Source: Vulcanimicrobiota bacterium
GTDB lineage: Bacteria > Vulcanimicrobiota > Vulcanimicrobiia > Vulcanimicrobiales > Vulcanimicrobiaceae
Direction: 5' to 3'
Assembly (NCBI GenBank): GCA_027452165.1
Contig: DAIDGX010000019.1
Coordinates: forward strand, 1-64,000
Length of the DNA stretch: 64,000 nucleotides
Shown: piece after piece, positions 36,282-45,488 of the stretch
How positions within the stretch are numbered: position 1 is the stretch's first letter
Layout: each line of letters opens with the position of its first letter
Program-made: the position numbers and the translations under genes
Notes under the pieces: generated by a model
The model's input: only the letters and a program-made list of their open reading frames with translations
Told to the model about the DNA's origin: nothing
Databases searched by the model: none

Positions 36282-37688
36282 TCAATCCTTGATGACCTTC
36301 AGTGCGGTACGCAGGACGTCGCGTGCGATGGGCGCGGCGACGCTCCCGCCGTAGCCGCCGTTCTCGACGACGATCGCGACCGCGACGCGCGGGTGCTCGG
36401 CTGGTGCGAAGCAGACGAACCACGCGTGAGCGGCCCCATGCGGGTTGGTCGCCGTCCCGGTCTTGCCGGCGACGGTGACGCCCGGAAGCCGCGCGAACGT
36501 ACCGGTGCCACGCGCGACTACGGCGATCATCATCTTCTTCACGTCGGCCGCAGTGTCCGCCGAAATCGGGGTAGCAAGCGTGCCCGTGGGCGTTACGCTT
36601 GCGACGCTGCCGTCACGGACGATCTGCCGCACGATATAGGGACGCGGCATCGTCCCGTCGTTTGCGATCGTGGCGGTGATCAACGCCATCTGCAGCGGCG
36701 TCATCAAGAGCGCCCCCTGGCCGAACCCCATCTGCGCAAGCTCCCCCGGAACGACCGTGTCTGCCGGTGGCACCCGGCCGCGCTCGGCCGGCAGCTGGAA
36801 GTCGAGCGAGTCACCGATCCCCCACTTCGCCAGGTACCGGTAGAAGGTGCTGGTTCCCATCTTCATCGCGATCCGCGCGAAATCGACGTTGCTTGAGAGC
36901 GCGAACGCCCCGGTAACGTCCTGATTGCCGGTGGCTTCGTTGTCGTTGTCATGGAGCACGAAGTTGCCGATCAGCAGGTGTCCGGGGTCGTAGAAATGCG
37001 TCTGCATCGTGACGGCGCCGCTCTCGAGCGCCGATCCCGCGGTGAAGATCTTGAACGTCGAACCGGGCGGATAGAGCCCGTCGATCGCGCGGTTGAGCAG
37101 CGGGCTTTGCGGATCGCGATCGAGCGAGGGAAACTCCTGGTTGAAGTGATTCGGGTCAAAGCCGGGAACGCTCGCGATCGCCAATACGGCTCCGGTACGC
37201 GGGTCGAGGACGACGCCCGCCGCGCGTGCGTGTGCGGAGAGCCCGGCATAGAGCGTGCGCTGAATCGCGGGAACGATCGTCGTCACGACGTCGGCACCGT
37301 GCGAAGCGGAGCTCTTTCCCGAGAGCGCGGCGACGATCTCGGCGAGTTGAGCCGCCGGGTCGCCGGTCGTGTCGCTCGGCATCAACGCTCGATCGTACGC
37401 ACTCTCGATGCCGCTCTCTCCGTACCGCGCGCTCACGTAACCAACCGTCTGCGCAAGCGACGCACCAAACGGATAGATGCGTCGGTCGTCCACGGTCTGC
37501 GCGAGCACGGTTCCATCGGATGCGAGGATTCTTCCGCGACGTGCATCGAGCAGCGCGTGCCGCGGATTGTAGGGCTTGGCCGCGATGCTCGGTCCCTCGA
37601 TCACCATGACCCACGTTTGCCGCACGGCAAGCGCAAGAAAGAGTGCGGCGAAGAGCAGGCCCAGGCGCGAGAGCGCGCGGTTGGTCAC
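36282..37688 (-). CDS. pbpA: Class B penicillin-binding protein (PbpA/FtsI-like transpeptidase)
   Basis: The 468-residue protein has an N-terminal membrane anchor, a short dimerisation region, and a transpeptidase domain with the three active-site motifs: SxxK in PGSTFKIF, SxN in LSSNVDFARIA and KTG in VAGKTGTATN. The absence of a glycosyltransferase domain marks class B. It cross-links peptidoglycan in elongation or division and needs a SEDS partner (FtsW/RodA), which is not in this window. Ten bases separate it from pknB; it overlaps the unknown Cys protein gene by four. Confidence 0.92.
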   Translation of the reverse strand: MTNRALSRLGLLFAALFLALAVRQTWVMVIEGPSIAAKPYNPRHALLDARRGRILASDGTVLAQTVDDRRIYPFGASLAQTVGYVSARYGESGIESAYDRALMPSDTTGDPAAQLAEIVAALSGKSSASHGADVVTTIVPAIQRTLYAGLSAHARAAGVVLDPRTGAVLAIASVPGFDPNHFNQEFPSLDRDPQSPLLNRAIDGLYPPGSTFKIFTAGSALESGAVTMQTHFYDPGHLLIGNFVLHDNDNEATGNQDVTGAFALSSNVDFARIAMKMGTSTFYRYLAKWGIGDSLDFQLPAERGRVPPADTVVPGELAQMGFGQGALLMTPLQMALITATIANDGTMPRPYIVRQIVRDGSVASVTPTGTLATPISADTAADVKKMMIAVVARGTGTFARLPGVTVAGKTGTATNPHGAAHAWFVCFAPAEHPRVAVAIVVENGGYGGSVAAPIARDVLRTALKVIKD

Positions 37689-38452
37689 GTGCGTTCGCGC
37701 AGGACCGTGAAACCGTCGCCCGAGCGGACCGCCATATGCGGGCGCTCCGGTTCGGCGCCAAGCACGAGAGCGATCATCTTCTGCGCGAGTGCTTCGTCGA
37801 TCGCGTTGGTCGCGAAGACGACCTCAACGTCAAGCCCGCCGAGAATCTCGGGCGCAACGTACGCGCAGACCGGGAGCGTCGCGAAATGATGCGTTTCGTA
37901 TTCGCCGTTGCGCCATGGGCCGCGCTTTCCGAACACCTGTGAATGGAAATCCCAGGCGCAGAGTTGCTTCTCTTTCCACACGAACTCATCGCGCACGCAG
38001 AGCCGGCGGCATGCCGCGCACTGCACGATCGGTGCGGGCGGCTGCGCGAGCGCGTCGGCAATCTCTTCGGGAACGTCTTCGATGTTCAAGACGGCTTCGT
38101 CACCGAGGGCCTCAGGGAGTTCGGCATGCCATTGCACGCGCGCGAGCAGCTCGATATCGCGCATGGGTGCGACGAACGCCCGCTCGTCTTCGGGTGGGAA
38201 GGTGCGATCGACCCAGTCGGGCAGGTTGGCGAGCGCGATCCCGACGTTTTGCCAGGTGTCGCCGATCATCACGCCGAGCGGCGTCCACGCAAGCGGTACG
38301 AGACGCGCCGTCACCACGCCGCCATCGGCGCGAAAGCTGTTGATGAAGCCGAGGGTACTGCCGCTTCCGCCGAGCACGAAGACGCGCGGTGCGTCGCCGA
38401 GCTCGAGGAAGCGATCGGCGCGTTCGACGTTCGATTTACGCCCGTACACCAC
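37685..38452 (-). CDS. Unknown protein with a Cys cluster, between carB and pbpA
   Basis: I do not recognise this 255-residue protein. The middle contains CAACRRLC and, 12 residues later, KEKQLCAWDFHSQVFGKRGP. These Cys and His residues could bind zinc. The N-terminal half (VFVLGGSGSTLGFINSF) and C-terminal half (EVVFATNAIDEALAQKM) read as ordinary folded protein. No signal or membrane segment. Start is the GTG at 38452 or 38449, both inside the end of carB; the longer frame to 38596 lies wholly over carB. It is coupled to carB and pbpA by overlaps. Confidence 0.6.
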   Translation of the reverse strand: MVYGRKSNVERADRFLELGDAPRVFVLGGSGSTLGFINSFRADGGVVTARLVPLAWTPLGVMIGDTWQNVGIALANLPDWVDRTFPPEDERAFVAPMRDIELLARVQWHAELPEALGDEAVLNIEDVPEEIADALAQPPAPIVQCAACRRLCVRDEFVWKEKQLCAWDFHSQVFGKRGPWRNGEYETHHFATLPVCAYVAPEILGGLDVEVVFATNAIDEALAQKMIALVLGAEPERPHMAVRSGDGFTVLRERT

Positions 38453-41400
38453 TGCGGTACTCCTGCAGGCTCCGTGGCGGTCCCGGAACGGTTTCGAGCG
38501 CGGTGACGAATGCGCGCGCCGTGTCGAGCGAGGTGAGGCACGCGATTGCGCTCTCGACGGCGGCACGTCGAATCCGGTAGTTGTCGGAGATTTCACGCGG
38601 GCCTTTGGCGTCGTTGATCACGAGGTCCACCTTGCGCTGCTGGATGATCTCGAGGACGTGCGGCGAGCCCTGCGCGATTTTATTGATGCCTTCGCACGCG
38701 ATGCCGGCAGCTTCGAGCGCTGCGCGCGTACCGGGCGTCGCCACGAGCGTATGCCCGAGGTCGGCGTAGCGCCGGAGCACCGAGAGCGCTTCGTGTTTCT
38801 CTTCGTCGGCGATCGAAACGAGGATCCGCCCGCCGCTCCCCGGCAAGCGAACGCCGGCGCCGATAAAGCCCTTGCGCAACGCGCCCGCGTAGCTCTCGTC
38901 GATGCCGAGTACCTCGCCGGTCGATTTCATCTCCGGCCCAAGGATCGTTTCAACGCCGCGCATCTTCGAGAACGAGAAGACCGGAACTTTGACGACGACG
39001 TAGGGTGTACGCGGATGTAGCCCGGTGCCGTACTCCATGTCACGCAGTTTTTCACCGAGCGCGATGCGGGTGGCGGCAGCGACCATGTTAACGCCCGTCG
39101 CCTTCTGAATGATCGGTACGGTGCGGCTGGCGCGCGGATTGGCTTCGATGATGTAGAGCGCGCCTTCGTGGATGACGAACTGAATGTTGATCAGGCCACG
39201 AATGCGCAGTTCCTTTGCGATCGCCGAGGTAACCTCGACGATGCGCTGCGTCATCTCCTCGCTGACCGTCTGCGTGGGGTAAACGCTGATCGAGTCGCCC
39301 GAATGGATGCCCGCGCGCTCGACGTGTTCGAAGATGCCCGGAATCAAGATGTCGTCGCCGTCGAAGACGGCATCGACTTCGACTTCGAGCCCCTTGAGAT
39401 ACTTATCGACGAGCAGCGGAGCGCCGGGAAGAATCGGCGGTGCCGACTCGGCGTACGACGCAAGTTGCCCCTCGTTATAAATGATCTCCATCGCCCGGCC
39501 GCCGAGCACGAAACTCGGACGCACGAGCACGGGAAATCCGAGTTCGCGTGCAAATGCGCGGGCCTCACGGAAGCTCGTCGCGGCCTTACCTTCGGGACGT
39601 GCGACGCCAAGGCGTTGCAGCGCCGCATCGAATTGCGCGCGGTCTTCGGCCATATCAAGGCTTGCGCGATCGCTGCCGATGATGCGCACATTGCGGCGGC
39701 TGAGTTCGCTTGCGAGATTGATCGCCGTCTGACCGCCGAAGGCGAGCATCACCCCTTTTGCGCCCGTTGCGCGGTAGGTGGCTTCTACTTCGTCCGCGCC
39801 CGGCGGCTCGAAGACGAGCGCATCGGAGACGTCGAAATCGGTCGAAACGGTCTCCGGGTTGTTGTTGATGACGACGGGCGATGCGCCCGCGGCCTTCAAC
39901 GCCCACGCGGCGTGTACGCAGCTGTAGTCGAACTCGATCCCTTGGCCGATGCGAATCGGCCCGCTACCCACGACGACGACCGCGTCGCTCGGTGTCGGTC
40001 GCATCTCGTTCATCTCGCCATGCGATAGATAGTAGTAGGGTGACTTTGCCGGAAATTCGGCCGCCGCCGTATCGACCATGCGGAACGAGGGTTCTCCCGG
40101 TTCGATCGCTTCGCGCGAGGTACGCGCGTCGCCGGATTCCTCCGTTTCAACGATCGCGGCCATTTCGTGCAGCCAGAAGCGATCGATCGCGCTCGTCGCG
40201 TGGATCCGTTCGATCGCAGCATCGCGTCCACCGGCCCCGGCGCGCCGCAAGAGTTCGGCGACCGCGAAGAGCCGCTCGTGCGTCGGGCGCGCGATGATCG
40301 CATCGAGTTCCGCTTCGGTCCACTCGAGATACTCGCCACCGGTAAGCATCTCGCGTTTGAGATCGAGCCCGCGTACGGTCTTCATGAACGCGCTGCGAAA
40401 CGTGCGACCGATGCCCATCGCCTCGCCGGTCGATTTCATCTGCGTTCCAAGCAGCGTATCGGCGAGCGGGAATTTATCGAAGGGCCAGCGCGGGAACTTG
40501 ACGACCACGTAGTCGAGGGTCGGTTCGTACGCGGCGGTGGTAACGCCGGTGACGGGATTGGGAATTTCATCGAGCGTCTGCCCGAGCGCGATGCGCGTCG
40601 AGATCTTCGCGATCGGATAACCAGTGGCTTTCGAGGCGAGCGCGGAGCTGCGCGACACGCGCGGGTTCACCTCGATGATCGCGTATTCGCTGCGCGTTGG
40701 ATGCAGCGCGAATTGAATGTTGCAGCCGCCCTGCACGTTGAGCGCGCGGATCACGTTGAGCGAGGCTGTACGCAGCATCTGATACTCGAGATCGCTGAGC
40801 GTCTGCGAGGGAGCGACGACGACCGAGTCGCCGGTGTGAACGCCGACCGGGTCGATGTTCTCCATGTTGCAGACGATGATGCAGTTGCCGGCGCTGTCGC
40901 GCAGCACTTCGTACTCGATCTCTTTCCAGCCGAGCAACGAGGTTTCGAGTAACGCTTGATGGATCAGCGATGCGTTCAGCCCGGCGTCGAGACGCTCGCG
41001 CAGTTCCGCCTCGTCGTACACGACGCCGCCGCCGGTGCCGCCGAGGGTATAGGCTGGGCGAACGACGAGCGGATAGCCGGTGCGCGCCGCAAAGGCAACG
41101 CCCTGCTCAACCTCGGTGACGATGACCGAATCGGCGACGGGCTCGCCGATCTCGATCATCTTGGCCTTGAATCGCTCGCGATCTTCGGCCAGCTTGATCG
41201 TATCGACCGGCGTTCCGAGGAGCTCGACGCCATGACGATCGAGCACGCCGGCTTCAGCGAGTTCGACGGCAAGATTGAGGCCGGTTTGGCCTCCGAGCGT
41301 GGGCAGGAGGGCGTCCGGCCGCTCGCGCGCGATGATCGCCTCGACCGACGCGACCGTGAGCGGCTCGAGATAGACGGCGTCGGCCACCTCGGGGTCGGTC

Positions 41401-41552
41401 ATGATCGTGGCGGGGTTGGAATTGACGAGGATGACTCGATGGCCTTCCTCGCGGAGCGCGCGGCACGCTTGAACGCCCGCGTAATCGAATTCGGCGGCCT
41501 GACCGATTATGATCGGTCCAGAGCCGATGACCATGATGTTACGGCGGGGCAT
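38436..41552 (-). CDS. carB: Carbamoyl-phosphate synthase large subunit
   Basis: The 1038-residue protein has the two homologous ATP-grasp halves (VIGSGPIIIGQAAEFDYAG near the start and VVGSGPIRIGQGIEFDYS near 540) and a C-terminal MGS-like allosteric domain (VNDAKGPREISDNYRIRRAA region). It is slightly shorter than the 1073 residues in E. coli. It makes carbamoyl phosphate for pyrimidines and arginine with CarA, which is encoded 4.8 kb upstream on the same strand, with six genes between. Confidence 0.97.
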   Translation of the reverse strand: MPRRNIMVIGSGPIIIGQAAEFDYAGVQACRALREEGHRVILVNSNPATIMTDPEVADAVYLEPLTVASVEAIIARERPDALLPTLGGQTGLNLAVELAEAGVLDRHGVELLGTPVDTIKLAEDRERFKAKMIEIGEPVADSVIVTEVEQGVAFAARTGYPLVVRPAYTLGGTGGGVVYDEAELRERLDAGLNASLIHQALLETSLLGWKEIEYEVLRDSAGNCIIVCNMENIDPVGVHTGDSVVVAPSQTLSDLEYQMLRTASLNVIRALNVQGGCNIQFALHPTRSEYAIIEVNPRVSRSSALASKATGYPIAKISTRIALGQTLDEIPNPVTGVTTAAYEPTLDYVVVKFPRWPFDKFPLADTLLGTQMKSTGEAMGIGRTFRSAFMKTVRGLDLKREMLTGGEYLEWTEAELDAIIARPTHERLFAVAELLRRAGAGGRDAAIERIHATSAIDRFWLHEMAAIVETEESGDARTSREAIEPGEPSFRMVDTAAAEFPAKSPYYYLSHGEMNEMRPTPSDAVVVVGSGPIRIGQGIEFDYSCVHAAWALKAAGASPVVINNNPETVSTDFDVSDALVFEPPGADEVEATYRATGAKGVMLAFGGQTAINLASELSRRNVRIIGSDRASLDMAEDRAQFDAALQRLGVARPEGKAATSFREARAFARELGFPVLVRPSFVLGGRAMEIIYNEGQLASYAESAPPILPGAPLLVDKYLKGLEVEVDAVFDGDDILIPGIFEHVERAGIHSGDSISVYPTQTVSEEMTQRIVEVTSAIAKELRIRGLINIQFVIHEGALYIIEANPRASRTVPIIQKATGVNMVAAATRIALGEKLRDMEYGTGLHPRTPYVVVKVPVFSFSKMRGVETILGPEMKSTGEVLGIDESYAGALRKGFIGAGVRLPGSGGRILVSIADEEKHEALSVLRRYADLGHTLVATPGTRAALEAAGIACEGINKIAQGSPHVLEIIQQRKVDLVINDAKGPREISDNYRIRRAAVESAIACLTSLDTARAFVTALETVPGPPRSLQEYRSGVRA

Positions 41553-41607
41553 GCTGAGGGTGAGGGATTAGCCCGCCGGGCATCCTAGTCCTGGACGAGA
41601 AAGGTCG

Positions 41608-42231
41608 CTAGCGCGAGGTTGTGACGCCGTAGCGGGCGCTCAGCACGGGTATCACGCGCCGGTAAGCGGCGAGCAGCGAGCGTTCCGTCGCGATGATGTC
41701 GCCAAATTCGAGATCGGCGGAAGCGAGCATAGCGAACCGGTCGCCGGATTCGGGAATCTCGAGCGTGCTCACGAGGCGGCCGTAGTAGGTACGTAGCTGC
41801 TCCTGGCCCTCGTACACCCCGGCAAGCGCGATGCGTTCGCCGGCAGGCATGATCGCAAGCGACCGGTCCGACTGCGCCACCGACCACGCGACATCTTGCA
41901 GCGAGAGTACGCCGAGCCCATCGGGGGCGGTGCGCCGGAAGAATGTCGAGAAATCGTCGAAGTCGATCTGCTCGCCGCTTCGCTCCAGCTTCGCCACCTC
42001 GCGATCGACCGCGCGCGCCTCGGCTTCATTGCGCGTAGCGAGCGCCGCGAGCGCACGCTGGTTGACATCGAGCTCACGCATGATGTTTGCGACGTTCTCG
42101 CGCAGCCGCGTCTCTTGCTTCACGTGTTCTTGCCAGTTATTGACCGCGAGCGCGAGCAGAATTGCGACGACGATCGAGAGCATCTCCACGATCACATCGC
42201 CAAGTTCGATCCGTACCCGCAGGCGCTTCAT
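41608..42231 (-). CDS. Single-pass membrane protein of unknown function
   Basis: The 207-residue protein has one membrane segment near the N-terminus (VEMLSIVVAILLALAVNNW) followed by a long helical, charged domain (ENVANIMRELDVNQRALAAL). It resembles the DUF6090-like group of small membrane-anchored proteins, but I cannot assign a function. ATG at 42231 shares a base with the pdxH stop (TAATG). It sits 55 bp upstream of carB in the same run. Confidence 0.65.
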   Translation of the reverse strand: MKRLRVRIELGDVIVEMLSIVVAILLALAVNNWQEHVKQETRLRENVANIMRELDVNQRALAALATRNEAEARAVDREVAKLERSGEQIDFDDFSTFFRRTAPDGLGVLSLQDVAWSVAQSDRSLAIMPAGERIALAGVYEGQEQLRTYYGRLVSTLEIPESGDRFAMLASADLEFGDIIATERSLLAAYRRVIPVLSARYGVTTSR

Positions 42232-42869
42232 TACGGCTGTATCCGCGTTATGCGCCACGAGCGGCCGTCGCGTTCGTAGGCTAAGCGGTCATGGAGCCGA
42301 TTGGGTTGTCCCTGCCAAAACTCGACGTACTCCGGCGTCACCACGTAGCCGCCCCAGGAATGCGGACGCGGCACCTCTTCTCCTTCGAAACGCTCCTCGA
42401 AGTGCGCCATTCGTTCGGCAAGCGTGTTCCGGTCGGCGATGGGCTCGCTTTGTTCGGATGCCCACGCACCGAGTTGATGGCCGCGTGGACGCGAGGCGAA
42501 ATATGCGTCGGACTCGTCCTCTGGCAACTGCAGCACGCGCCCTTCGATACGCACCTGGCGGTGCAGTGGCGCCCAATAGAGATTGATCGCAACCTGAGGG
42601 TGGTCGCCGATCGCTTGGGCTTTACGGCTGAAATACGAGGTGTAAAACGCGAGGCCGCGCGTGTCGAGCCCGCGTAGCAGCACGATGCGCGACGAGATGC
42701 GTCCCGCACTATCGACCGTGGAGAGACACATGGCGTTGGGCTCGGAGAGGCCGGGCGTGGCGTAGGCGTCGTCGAGCCACGTACGCAACTGCGCGATCGG
42801 ATCGCGCGCGAGCATCTCCTCCAACAGCGGGCTGGCGTCGTAGCCCACGCGACTCGACTCTACATTCAC
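42231..42869 (-). CDS. pdxH: Pyridoxamine 5'-phosphate oxidase
   Basis: The 212-residue protein contains family blocks NAMCLSTVDSAGRISSRIV, LLRGLDTRGLAFYTSYFSRK, HPQVAINLYWAPLHRQVRIE, SRPRGHQLGAWAS and the C-terminal NRLHDRLAYER region that binds FMN and substrate. It oxidises pyridoxine or pyridoxamine phosphate to pyridoxal phosphate. GTG at 42869 follows GGGAGGA at good spacing and overlaps the VWA gene by four bases. Confidence 0.95.
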   Translation of the reverse strand: MNVESSRVGYDASPLLEEMLARDPIAQLRTWLDDAYATPGLSEPNAMCLSTVDSAGRISSRIVLLRGLDTRGLAFYTSYFSRKAQAIGDHPQVAINLYWAPLHRQVRIEGRVLQLPEDESDAYFASRPRGHQLGAWASEQSEPIADRNTLAERMAHFEERFEGEEVPRPHSWGGYVVTPEYVEFWQGQPNRLHDRLAYERDGRSWRITRIQP

Positions 42870-43780
42870 GGGATCCTCCCTCGACGAAGTCCGAAGAGCA
42901 TCGCTGCGGCCCAGAGTGCCGCGCCGGCACCCCAAAATCCGGTCGCCGCAGCGACGGGCTTTCGCTCGAACGAGGTGACGCGTCCGAGCCGTTCGAGCGC
43001 CGCCCGCAGTTGCCGCGCATCCTGCGCGCGCGCGTACGCACCACCGCTCGCTTGCGCGTACGCGCGCAGCGCCCCTTCGTCAATCGTCGCCTCCGCCCCG
43101 CCGATGATGTCACCACTGCGCGTGCCGATGCCGATCGTGTAGATCGGCACGTGATGGGCGCCGAGGTACGCGGCAACCTCTTGCGGATCGGTCCCGGCGT
43201 TATTGACGCCATCGGTGATCAGGATGACGACGCGGTGCCCGCTCGGCGGCAATCCTTGTGCGGCAAGCGCGAGCGCATCGCCGATCGCCGTCGCCCCGTT
43301 CGGGCTCGGCACCTCGGCAAGGGCGTTTCGCGCGGTGGCCTTGTCGGCCGTCGGCGGTTGCACCACCTGGGCGTTGGTGGCAAAGGCGATGATACCGATC
43401 CGCGTTCCCGGCGCGGCCTCGTCGATGAACGCGCGCGCAGCCTCCAGCGCCGCCTGGGCGCGCGTCGGGGCGACGTCGGTCGAGGCCATCGAGCCCGAGG
43501 TATCGATGCAGATGAACGCGGTCCCGTCGCGCACGGGAACGGGGAGCACGAGCCGGGGGCCACCGAGCGCAAGCGCGCAGCAGGCCAAGCCGGAAAACCA
43601 CATGATACGCAGGGCCGTGACGGGCCACGTGCGCAGACGCGCGGCCTGCGTGAAGAACTGCAGGTTCGAGTACAGCAGTGTCTGCGCGTCGCGCGCGCGC
43701 TCGGCGCCGGCGTAGGCGATCGCAAGCGTCAAGGCGAGCACGACACCGAGCAGCGCGAGCCACGGATACGCAAAACTCAT
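42866..43780 (-). CDS. VWA-domain membrane protein (BatA-like)
   Basis: The 304-residue protein has two N-terminal membrane segments (about 7-25 and 57-75), a von Willebrand A domain with MIDAS motif DTSGSMAS (residues 92-99) and downstream TDGVNNAGTDP, and a C-terminal membrane segment (TGFWGAGAALWAAAMLF). This matches BatA/BatB of the aerotolerance (Bat) operons paired with a MoxR ATPase and a DUF58 protein, both encoded immediately upstream. The metal site is intact. Probably an envelope complex partner; the molecular function of this module is unsettled. Confidence 0.85.
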   Translation of the reverse strand: MSFAYPWLALLGVVLALTLAIAYAGAERARDAQTLLYSNLQFFTQAARLRTWPVTALRIMWFSGLACCALALGGPRLVLPVPVRDGTAFICIDTSGSMASTDVAPTRAQAALEAARAFIDEAAPGTRIGIIAFATNAQVVQPPTADKATARNALAEVPSPNGATAIGDALALAAQGLPPSGHRVVILITDGVNNAGTDPQEVAAYLGAHHVPIYTIGIGTRSGDIIGGAEATIDEGALRAYAQASGGAYARAQDARQLRAALERLGRVTSFERKPVAAATGFWGAGAALWAAAMLFGLRRGRIP

Positions 43781-44565
43781 CGCGCGATCTCAAGCGCCTG
43801 CACGCCGAAGGCTGTGGCGAGCGCGTGCAGGCCGCTGTGCTCCTGCAACGGCGCCGTCCGCCACCCGCAGGCCGTGAGACGCTCGTGCACCCGTGCGTCA
43901 CGCTCGCGCACGGCGTGGGCGAACGCCGCGCGCTCGCGAGCGCCGATGAAGGCGCGCAGCTCGCCACCCTCGGCGCCGCGCATGCGGATGAAACCGTCGA
44001 GCGGTACGCCGTCGTACCACGGGTCGCGCGCGACGAGGGCCGTGCAGTCGTACCGATGCGCGAGGTCGATCAAGAGATCGTCGTCGCCATCGCTAAGGTC
44101 GAACCAGTCGCTGACCGCAAGCAACGCCGTCCCCCGCGCAAGCGCCGCACGTGCGGTGCGCAGGGCGCGCACGAGGTCGAACCGCGCCGTGACCGGGGCT
44201 GCCGGCGTTGCAACGTGGTCGGGTGCGATCCGCGTGCAACGATCGCCTGGCTTTGCGGCCGCGAACCACGCCTGCACGGCTTCGCCCGCAGCCTCCCGCA
44301 GCGCGCGCCTGCGCCCGACGTCCATCGAGGCGGAATCGTCCACGATGGCCGCAAGCGTAAGCGCGACGTCCTCGAGCACGACCCGCGTCTGCAACTCGCC
44401 CGCGCGCGCCGTAGCGGCCCAATCGATGCGGCGCACATCGTCGCCGGGAACATACGCGCGCAGTTCGATGAACTCGTATCCGTCGCCGCGATAGACCGTC
44501 GGCGACCCGGCCCCGAAGCGTCGCGGACGTCGCCGCCCGCGCAGGAGCGCATCGCGTAGGGTCAT
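43777..44565 (-). CDS. DUF58 domain protein (MoxR/Bat module)
   Basis: The 262-residue protein has the DUF58 signature region (YRGDGYEFIELRAYVPGDDV and RRIDWAATARAGELQTRVV) and a VWA-like fold with IVDDSASMDVGRRRALREAA. It always appears with MoxR ATPases; it lies between moxR and the VWA gene with four-base overlaps on both sides. No enzymatic role is known. Confidence 0.85.
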   Translation of the reverse strand: MTLRDALLRGRRRPRRFGAGSPTVYRGDGYEFIELRAYVPGDDVRRIDWAATARAGELQTRVVLEDVALTLAAIVDDSASMDVGRRRALREAAGEAVQAWFAAAKPGDRCTRIAPDHVATPAAPVTARFDLVRALRTARAALARGTALLAVSDWFDLSDGDDDLLIDLAHRYDCTALVARDPWYDGVPLDGFIRMRGAEGGELRAFIGARERAAFAHAVRERDARVHERLTACGWRTAPLQEHSGLHALATAFGVQALEIAR

Positions 44566-45488
44566 GGCGTCGGGACGGCGGCGATCAATCGGTCGAGCAA
44601 CGCCGCAACTCCCACGCCATCGGTCGTGACGCGATAGTTGAAGCCGATCCGGTGACGCAGCGCCAGCGGTGCGACGGCGCGCACGTCGTCCGGCACGACG
44701 TAATCGCGCCCGCCCAAAAACGCTTTCCCACGTGCGAGGTTCGCAATCGCAAGCGTCGCGCGGGGACTCGCGCCGTAATCGATATACGCACGCTCGCGCT
44801 CGCGCGTGGATGCGACGAGCTCCACGATATAGGCCTTCACCTTCGACTCCAGATGCACGTCGTGTGCCTGTGCCCGCCAGCGCGCAACGTCGTCGAGTGT
44901 TGCCACGGCCTCTAGCGGCAGCGTGTCGCGCACCGCGAAGCGTTCGAGAATCTCAAGCTCCTCGTCGCGCGTCGGGTAGCCGACGTCGATCTTGACGAGA
45001 AAACGATCCATCTGCGCGACCGGCAGCGCGTAGGTTCCTTCGGAGTCCAGCGGGTTCATCGTTGCCATCACGAGGAAGGGGAGCGGCAGCCGATGGGTTT
45101 GCGGACCGATCGTCACCTGGCGCTCCTGCATCGCCTCGAGCAGTGCCGATTGCACTTTGGCCGGGGCGCGATTGATCTCGTCGGCGAGGACGATGTTGGC
45201 GAAGATCGGTCCAAGCACGGTTGCAAACGCGCGCTCGTGTTGATCGAATATTCGCGTGCCGACGATGTCGCTCGGTAGCAGATCGGGCGTAAATTGGATG
45301 CGTTTAAACTCCCCTCCGAGGGCTGCCGCGAGCGTCCGGCACGCGAGCGTCTTCGCGAGTCCCGGCGGCCCTTCGAGCAAGACGTGTCCGTTCGCGAGCA
45401 GCCCAAGCATGAGCGCTTCGACCACGTCGCGTTGACCGACGATCGTCGTCGCCATCGCGTCGATGAGCCGCTGCGGGTGCGCGTTCAC
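44562..45488 (-). CDS. MoxR-family AAA ATPase
   Basis: The 308-residue AAA+ protein has Walker A LEGPPGLAKTLACRTLAA, Walker B ANIVLADEINRAPAKVQSALLE and the MoxR-typical LPLPFLVMATMNPLDSEGTY. MoxR ATPases act as chaperones or metal-insertion helpers for VWA-domain partners, two of which (DUF58 and VWA) are encoded next to it. It overlaps the gene on each side by four bases. Confidence 0.92.
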   Translation of the reverse strand: MNAHPQRLIDAMATTIVGQRDVVEALMLGLLANGHVLLEGPPGLAKTLACRTLAAALGGEFKRIQFTPDLLPSDIVGTRIFDQHERAFATVLGPIFANIVLADEINRAPAKVQSALLEAMQERQVTIGPQTHRLPLPFLVMATMNPLDSEGTYALPVAQMDRFLVKIDVGYPTRDEELEILERFAVRDTLPLEAVATLDDVARWRAQAHDVHLESKVKAYIVELVASTRERERAYIDYGASPRATLAIANLARGKAFLGGRDYVVPDDVRAVAPLALRHRIGFNYRVTTDGVGVAALLDRLIAAVPTP

